A DNA stretch of 59,064 nucleotides, taken from contig JADNRY010000378.1 in the NCBI GenBank assembly GCA_015501585.1, forward strand, positions 1 to 59,064, given 5' to 3'. The stretch's first letter is position 1. Each line of letters opens with the position of its first letter. The position numbers were made by a program, and so were the translations under genes. The stretch comes from Rhodocollybia butyracea. Its lineage: Eukaryota > Basidiomycota > Agaricomycetes > Agaricales > Omphalotaceae. This document shows, in pieces, positions 52,626 to 59,064 of this stretch. Under the pieces are notes generated by a model. That model did no database searches. It saw nothing but the letters and a program-made list of their open reading frames with translations, and was not told where the DNA came from.

Positions 52626-54017
52626 TATTCCTGTTGGAGTAGATGTCAACAAACTCGAACTCACCGAGGTCATGTATTCACCTGAAGTGGGTTACACCCT
52701 AGTCTCCATCGGAAAGCTCAATGACCACAGATTTATGGCGACGTTTGCTGATGGTAAGTGTACCATCCATGCGCCTGGTGGTGAGCTGGTCAGAGAGGTC
52801 CTTAAGAACCAGGGAGGTGCCTATCGAGTTGACCAAGAGAAGGCCACGGTGGGGGAAGCTGCAGCGCTGGAGACGGTCATGTTAGACCAACTCCATAGGC
52901 GCATGGGACACATCTTGCCCTGGTTTGCTTGTCATATGGTGGCGAAAGGTTTTGCCACAGGAGTTCGACTTGAGAATGACGGGCCGGAGGATATTTTTTG
53001 TGAATCCTGTGTTTACGCCAAGGCTATGCGAAAGCCTGTACCAAAAGAGAGGCAGGAAGGATCCAGGGCCAAGGTCTTTGGCGAGGAAGTCCACTCAGAC
53101 TTGTGGGGTCCGGCACCGGTTCAGTCTCTGCGGGGAAGCATTACTATGTTTCATTCATCAATGATGCAAAACGTTGGGCTTACCTCGATTTTCTTCACAC
53201 CAAAGATGAAATGTTCCGTTCCTACCGAGAGTATGAAGCATGGGCAAAGGCCAAGCACAATGTCACCATCAAGGTTCTTCACTCTGACAATGGCGGCGAG
53301 TACACTGGAAAAGAGTTTGTTCTTTATTTAAAGACAAATGGCACAAAACAGAAACTCACCGTACATGATACTCCTCAGCACAACGGCGTTGCTGAACGCT
53401 ACAATTGCACCATCATCAAAAAGGTCTGTGCGATGCTCCATTCCAGTGGATTGCCAAAGGCATTATGGGCGGAAGCTGTCCACCATGCAGTGTGGGTGCT
53501 CAATTGCACATCAACGAAAGCACTAGATGGGATGACTCCATTGGAGGCATCGACTGGGAAGAAGCCTGACTTGCGCAGTCTGCATGAGTGGGGCGAGAAG
53601 GTGTGGGTCCGGGTTGAGAAAGGCGACAAGCTCGGTGGGCGAGTTAGGGAAGGGCGTTGGTTGGGTGTAAGCGAGAAGCAAAAGGGATTCTGGATTTATT
53701 GGCCAGATACATGCTCGGTTACCGTTGAGCGTAATGTCTACAGTGACAAGACGTCAGCTGGAATTGGTCGCGTTGAGGGGGAGGATTGGGATGTCAACTT
53801 ACTGATTCCCAATGAGCAACCTCCAACTCAAAGCGGAAATACGAAACCTTCTCCCGCCATGGAACCTACTCCCGAGCTAAAATCAGAAGATTTGCCACCA
53901 CCTACCCGCCATATCTGTATGCCCAGCCAGCGAGTTCGAGACATTCTCGAAGGCCGTACTCACCTACCTCCGGGTGTTCAGACACCAACTACTTCCATGC
54001 CGATCAAAAGAGCTTGA
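52560..54017 (+). pseudogene. copia-2 protease end and integrase
   Basis: Two frames: 52560-53130 (ATGTGSITVDIP, pre-integrase HRRMGHI with C-E-S-C, and Asp in VHSDLWGPAP) and 53128-54017 (Asp in LHSDNGGEYTG, Glu in HNGVAERYN). They are joined if one G is restored near 53134. The linker frame ends at TGA 54015-54017 where CGA is expected, and is open again in the same phase after it. Confidence 0.9.
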
Positions 54018-55660
54018 GGGGAGGGTGAAGCGGGTCTGGTTGACCTACTTGAGGACAAGGATTTTCTCCTCAAGTACGCCATGGTGGCCGAGACCAGTGA
54101 TTCCGAGGCACTCAAACTGCATAGCTTAGCCGAGGCAAAACATCGTCCTGATTGGCCTTTGTGGGAGAAAGCAATTGAGGAAGAGTTGAAGATGTTGAAA
54201 GAGATGGGCACTTGGGAAGTTGTTGAGAAGCCGGATGGAGTTAACGTCGTAGGTTCCAAATGGGTTTTCAAGGCGAAGAAGGACGCGGCCGGAATGTTGT
54301 ACGCTACAAGGCATGTCTCGTTGCTCAAGGATTTTCTCAAGTTCCGGGAGTCGACTATTTTGATACCTATGCGCCGGTTGCGTGCATGGCTTCTATCCAC
54401 GCCATTCTTGCAATGGCGGCTCACTTTGATATGGAAATACATCAGATTGACATTAAAGGTGCATATCTAAATGGAAAACTCACGGAAGATGAACAAATCT
54501 ACATTTCCCAGCCTCCTGGCTTCCCGGAACCCGGCACTACATCTCACCATGTCCTACATCTCCTCAAAACTCTATGGCTTGAAGCAAAGTGGTCGTCATT
54601 GGTACCAGCGGTTAGTTGAGATTTTGGTTGGGAAATTGGGTTTCAAGCGGTGTTCTACAAGAAGGATGGGGGAAAATACATTGTCATTGCTGTACATGTC
54701 GACGACTGTACAATTGTGGCATCGTTGACGACGGATGTTGAGAAGCTGAAGAGTGGAATACAAAATCATGTGGAAGTCACAGATTTAGGTGACTTACACT
54801 GGATTCTCGGCATTGAGGTCCGCCGGGACCGCGGAAACCGGACTTTAGCGCTCTTGCAGTGTGCTTATCTGGACTCCATTATTCGCCGCTACGGTTTCAG
54901 TGACTTGAAGCCCGTTTCCATCCCTATGGACCCGAACACTCATCTATCTTCTGCTCAATCACCTTCTTCTACTACCGATATTGCCGCCATGCGAGATGCT
55001 CCCTACCATGAAGCAATTGGTTCACTCATGTGGGCCATGCTTGGATCTTGACCTGACATTGCTTTTGCTGTTACTGCCCTTTCTCGCTACACCAAAAATC
55101 CAGGGAAGGAACACTGGGAGGCCGTGAAGAGGGTATTTCGGTATTTGAAGGGTACGAAGGAGTTGTGGTTGACTTATGGCGGAGCAGACAAGGACTTGGT
55201 TGGGTATGCAGAAGCAGATGGTAATATGGCAGAGGACAGACACACTGTCACTGGGTATGCATTCATTCTTAATGGTGGCGCCGTTTTGTGGGCTTCTAAA
55301 CGTCAGGAAATCATTACCCTGTCAACTACAGAATCTGAATATGTCGCCGCAACCCACGCTGCCAAGGAAGGTCTTTGGCTTCGAAGCCTTCTTACCCAAG
55401 TTTTCTACCCTCTCCGTGACCTGACGACTCTATTTTCCAATAATCAATCTGCCATCGCTCTCGCTAAAGATCACCAATATCATGCCCGCACTAAACACAT
55501 CAACATCCATTATCATTTCATTCGCTGGGTTGTCAGCGAAGGTTCCATGCGACTCGTCTACTGCCCTACTGAAAATATGGTCGCCAATGCTCTCACTAAG
55601 GCTCTGCCTTCCGCAAAAGTGAAGCACTTCGCATCCAAGCTTGGACTGAGCTCGCTTTGA
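54018..55660 (+). pseudogene. copia-2 reverse transcriptase-RNase H
   Basis: RT motifs are spread over several frames: VVGSKWVFKAKKDAAG, LVAQGFSQVPGVDYFDTYAP, IDIKGAYLNGKL, LYGLKQSGRHWYQ and catalytic VHVDDC. Then comes a TGA in GS-stop-PDIAF at about 55050 (CGA expected). RNase H is intact in its last frame (55124-55660) with TTESEY, NNQSAIALA and a C-terminal ANALTKALP. Homopolymer slips near 54.29 and 54.5-54.65 kb break the enzyme. Confidence 0.92.
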
Positions 55661-55666
55661 GGGGAG

Positions 55667-55998
55667 TGTTGGAGCATATGGTGTATCATTGGGCAAAGCG
55701 CCTCATCCGTCGGTTATATTATTTATCCAAAGATTTCTGTTCTACTTTACAGGCTGTATGTATATCCGCACAGCGTGCGGAGGTATATTTGTTTACTTAT
55801 ATACTTTGTTATTTTGTAGCGACTCCCTCAGAGTGTTTCCTTATCTCTGAGGTGAGTTTACTTAGTTTACTTATACTTTCTTATACTAACAATGTCCATA
55901 GCTTAAGCTTACTTCTACTTTGTTAGGTATATCAATTCACTTTAGAGTGTTTCCTTATCTCTGAGCTTAAGCTTACTTGTACTTCATTAGCTCTTACA
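55667..55998 (+). repeat. 3' LTR of copia-2
   Basis: 332 bp, preceded by a gaggggag purine tract. It differs from the 5' LTR by one inserted T, two CpG transitions (gcg to gtg, tcg to tca) and one G/C change. Confidence 0.95.
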
Positions 55999-56162
55999 GG
56001 CTGTGATGGGTATTTCCCCATTGAAATCGAGGAAACCAAGTCCTGGGTAACTGGGACCTTGTAGAAGATTGGGCATGGTCCAGCCATAGTAATAGCATGT
56101 ATTGTTTGCTCGAGTAGAGGATGCTGACGACAATTATTCTCCACAAATGCAGCATTTGCGGG
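55999..56162 (-). pseudogene. unrecognised ORF, upstream part (split by copia-2, truncated by an LTR)
   Basis: Minus-strand frame NAAFVENNCRQHPLLEQTIH, then AITMAGPCPIFYKVPVTQ and SISMGKYPSQP. It resembles uncharacterised fungal ORFs that I cannot name. It begins directly at the LTR at 56162/56163, so its N-terminus is lost or lies beyond the gypsy element. It continues across copia-2 at 50820-51024. Confidence 0.5.
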
Positions 56163-56418
56163 TGTAACACCTCCTCCCCATCTTGCCTGATTCCCTTCCG
56201 GCCGCACCTTATGGCGCGGCCTTAACTTTTGTCGCATTGCAACTCTTATCTTATCTTATCTTACGATTAGATATCATTTCTGTTCTATTCATTTCAATTA
56301 CTATAACTAGTTGAATTACATAAATTACTGTCGTTCTTCTACACTATGAGTACACAATTGCATAGCCTTTGTCGTGCTCTTTTGTGTGAAAGTAAGACTC
56401 TCGCCTAAGGGCGTTATA
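56163..56418 (+). repeat. gypsy-type LTR (TGTAACACC...GGCGTTATA)
   Basis: About 256 bp. The ends and general composition parallel the solo LTR at 31162-31414. The flanks do not form a TSD (gcggg / ctttt), consistent with a 5' LTR whose internal region follows rather than a solo LTR. Confidence 0.6.
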
Positions 56419-56581
56419 CTTTTTTGAGCATCAAAAATCTTTATTAAAAGATTGTGTGCACAAAACTACAAGAAGTAATAACTACTCAACTAGAATTATA
56501 AAGTAATCTAAACAATTATCACCACTCTTACTCCGCATCAAAAGCGCCAAGCAAAATCAACAAAAGTTTGATCACATGCAT
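56419..56581. other. leader of the putative gypsy element
   Basis: A/T-rich, non-coding, between the LTR and the foldback insertion. No primer site is recognised. Confidence 0.3.
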
Positions 56582-56968
56582 CAGGAAAAGCCGTTTTTGC
56601 CTAGGTGACCCCAGAGTGGCCTAAAGCAAACTAGGTGACCTATGAATCCTATGGCATCCTAGGAATTTGGGCTTGTCCCTTGCCAGTCAAGGCTCTTGAG
56701 GATTCCCTAGGGTATCCTAAGCAAACCCAGGGCAAGCCTAGGTTTGCCCAGGTCTGCCCAGGTGCTCCCCAGGTGTTCCCCAGGAGCACCTGGGAAAACC
56801 TGGGCAAACCTGGGCAAACCTGGGCAAACCTAAGCTTGCCTAGGGAATCCTCAAGAGCCTTGACTGGCAAGGGACGAGCCCAAATTCCTAGGATGCCATA
56901 GGATTCATAGGTCACCTAGTTTGCCTTAGGCCACTCTGGGGTCACCTAGGCAAAAACGGCTTTTCCTG
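56582..56968. mobile_element. 387-bp foldback/MITE with ~170-bp arms
   Basis: An almost complete inverted repeat starting CAGGAAAAGCCGTTTTTGCC and ending in its complement, with AT on both sides. The arms share aatcctatggcatcctagg and gccttgactggcaaggg words. The centre repeats (cc)tgggcaaa. The two ~88-residue ORFs across it are mirror images of each other and not genes. A Tc1/mariner-type TA or a longer duplication could not be shown, so the superfamily is open. Confidence 0.75.
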
Positions 56969-57129
56969 ATGTGGACCAAAACAGGAACTCAGAGAAGTCC
57001 CAATGAGATGCGAGCAATCGCCACTCACAACATGGTGATGCCACGTCACCAATAAATTCACACGACGGTAGTCATAGCTCACGACTACCACTGTATGCAG
57101 GACAAAGTCCTGAAATTGAGCCGTCTAAC
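56969..57129. other. leader after the foldback element
   Basis: Non-coding, no feature recognised. It continues into the gag-like frame. Confidence 0.3.
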
Positions 57130-58902
57130 GACAGGCAGAATGTAAGTGATGTCAAAGACATCCGTGAGCGTGCGTCAAATACGACGCACAATAAACTATC
57201 TGAGTCTAATGAGTCTCAGGGAGCCTTTAGCAATAAAGGCTTCGCAGACATGCATGACCTCAAGGAGGCCATGCAAGAACTATCACAGTTCTATGGACAA
57301 GGTGCGCAAGCACTAAACCATATAGCTACCACGGTAGAACGTTGGTCCGGACCATCTGGAATGAGTAAGTCCAGACCGTTACCAGATACTGGTAACCTTA
57401 CAAGCATAGCAATGCCCATAGCCTGACCGCCAGGAGTAACGCCAGCGGTATTACAGGCAGCCTTACCGCCTGACAACAAACAAACAAGTCATTGGGAAGG
57501 CATAAAGCCTACCACACATCCGTTCCATCAAACGATGGGAATATACGAACCACCAGGTGCCTGAGATCAGAGACCTAAAGAGTCTTTCAAGCCAATACAT
57601 AATGTATGGCATACAGATTCATTCAATCCGATAGACCCACCTGAAGGTGAAGGTCTATTTGACAACCTTGAAACCGAGGTTGTAGAAGAAGGTGATCGCC
57701 AAAGCGATCCCTATAATAACTTTGGCGACTTTGTAATGATTAGGAAGAATCAAACTTCCCAAACAAACAAAACGCCAAATAAAGGAGTTCATGCAAATGA
57801 AAGCCCAGTCATCGACTTATCGAACTTGACAATGGGTAAATCAAATGAACCCCAGACGCTTTGTTACTCTCCAGTAATAAGGCATAACATCTTCACAGGA
57901 AGAATGTCTCCGGCCCCAAGAGGACCGAGATTGTTACCTACTCCGCCTACAATTAGTATACGGAAGAATGACCCCATCCAACGGACAGAGTCAACAATAG
58001 TGGGACCATTGAGAAATGAGTCCCTTATCAAAGCTCATGAAGCATTCATTCAAGAATTGAATGAACATTATCGTAAAAACCAACCATTGGTTGATGTTAG
58101 GAATACAAACGAAAACAATAGCGCTGTCAGCACCAATAACGGTACATATGGCGCAAACACAGACAACGACACAAGTCATTCGTCAACAAAACACGCAAGG
58201 ACCTGGTCCGAGCACAATGGTACTACATACAGTAGTACCACCCGCACAACAACAGTTACCTCTGGTAACTCTTACACAGCAAGTACAAACAGTACCTGCT
58301 AAAATGAAGGCTTCTGTAAAGAAAGAGCCAATTACTACGGTGATCCCACCAGTAACAATACAACAAGCAGTACCACAAACAGTAGTACTACCAACACTGC
58401 CAGCTACAATAGTACAGGCATTGCCAATATACCACTGATAAATGAAGTACAGAATAATACTGCACTGACGGCGATAAGATCGCCTAGTATGCCGCTTCCG
58501 AACGGGATAGCGAGCGATTGGGAAAGTCGCGTAGCGATTCAGAGACAACATAACTATAGTCTCAGAACATCCGGTATGATACCGGATGCATTCCCTGACC
58601 AGATGGTAGGATTCAATGACGACGGCATCACCGTCAACAAACTAACTACTCCACAAGAAGTTTGGGATCGGGAGTATAATAATACCTCCTCAAAGCAAGC
58701 TCAATCGTCGCAACCCTACAAGGGTGGCAGAGTTAGGTATGCCTCCGGCACACCTGGAGATCCTGATGATAACTCTGACAGCTCTGACTCTAGCGATAGA
58801 GACAAGAAGCGTAAAGGTACACCTTGGTCTGATTGTTGGATATTTGTCCTGAGCTGCTCAATCGAGGCTGTGGACAAACACATATATACAAATGATGTGT
58901 AA
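57130..58902 (+). pseudogene. decayed gag-like ORF of a putative gypsy element
   Basis: One frame runs from about 57.13 to 58.30 kb (AMQELSQFYGQGAQALNHIA, later GDFVMIRKNQTSQTNK), with TGA at about 57424 and 57562 where CGA is expected (PIA-stop-PPG, PGA-stop-DQR). A shift leads to a Pro/Val/Gln-rich segment up to 58438, and another to GFNDDGITVNKLTTPQEVWD with an acidic SDSSDSSDRDKKRK tail. This composition resembles the N-terminal region of basidiomycete gypsy Gag proteins; the position after an LTR supports it. No capsid or zinc knuckle is seen before the window ends. Confidence 0.45.
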
Positions 58903-59064
58903 CTACAACCCTTGATAATGATCTAATAGTAGTCTTGAACCACCATCTCAGAGCCATCTAAGAGTCTAGGAGTCTTCATTAACCAACACTGATGAATCAT
59001 CAGATGATAACGACAAGGAGTCCGATTCTGACTCCTCATCTAACGATTCCTGGGTGAATTATAT
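58903..59064. other. window end, probably continuing gypsy element
   Basis: Short Asp/Ser-coding frames (SDDNDKESDSDSSSNDSW) continue the acidic region of the preceding ORF, presumably out of frame. Truncated by the window. Confidence 0.3.

Larger units (their letters stand above)
51025..55998 (+). mobile_element. Ty1/copia LTR retrotransposon copia-2
   Basis: 4,974 bp; LTRs 51025-51355 (331 bp) and 55667-55998 (332 bp) with only about four differences. TSD GGCTG (51020-51024, 55999-56003). PBS GGTTATTGGCCCCC follows the 5' LTR. Gag, protease, integrase, RT and RNase H are all present but split by several one-base shifts, mostly in homopolymers, and by TGA stops at expected CGA codons. It is young by its LTRs yet not coding-competent as written. 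Confidence 0.95.

Noticed and set aside
56635..56915. Two 88-residue ORFs on opposite strands with nearly the same protein sequence
   Set aside because: They are the two arms of the foldback element read in both directions, not genes.

Overview
The window looks like heterochromatin-type, transposon-packed DNA from a filamentous basidiomycete, probably an agaricomycete. The evidence is ~50-nt spliceosomal introns, a fungal-type protein tyrosine phosphatase (PTP), multi-membrane-span proteins resembling the basidiomycete DUF6533/DUF6534 families, a fungal CACTA transposase remnant, a chromodomain Ty3/gypsy element and several Ty1/copia lineages. Assignments rest on motifs read by eye; no database search was possible.

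The host backbone seems to be three tandem copies (A, B, C) of one unit: [tRNA in A and B] - DUF6534-like membrane protein gene (minus strand) - PTP gene (minus strand). Unit C (about 44.5-48.9 kb) carries the intact PTP. In unit A (1-14 kb) the PTP is split by a Tc1/mariner element. In unit B (17.9-43.8 kb) only the 3' end of the PTP survives and the unit is inflated by a 21-kb nest of retroelements.

Unit A nest: a two-gene Tc1/mariner element (4605-13615; TA target duplication, ~85-bp inverted repeats) carries a DD34E transposase plus a convergent, multi-exon gene for an AT-hook protein with a SAM-like C-terminus. A very young Ty1/copia element (6296-11650; LTRs identical by eye, TSD GATAT) sits inside a coding exon of that gene. 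The copia has gag-protease, integrase and RT/RNase H in different frames. A perfect -1 slippery heptamer and a candidate intron would join them.

Unit B nest: copia-3 (18882-40074, TSD GGTTG) contains a chromodomain gypsy element in one LTR (TSD GAACA), a 1.84-kb unclassified insert, a 5.4-kb foldback Mutator-like element (perfect 9-bp TSD TGGATGGTC) and a 1,237-bp solo gypsy-type LTR (TSD CCGTT). The Mutator-like element itself holds a solo LTR, a short non-autonomous copia (TRIM) and a hAT MITE. The 1,237-bp LTR has bZIP-like sites, then a TATA box, then ten tandem hairpins with a conserved loop and covarying stems, which I consider the most unusual structure here.

Right end (49-59 kb): CACTA transposase remnant, an unrecognised ORF split by copia-2 (51025-55998, TSD GGCTG), a gypsy-type LTR, a foldback element and a decayed gag-like ORF running to the window edge. 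Across the window most in-frame stops in element genes are TGA where CGA (Arg) is expected, and the two tRNA copies differ only at CpG sites, pointing to CpG-methylation-driven decay.
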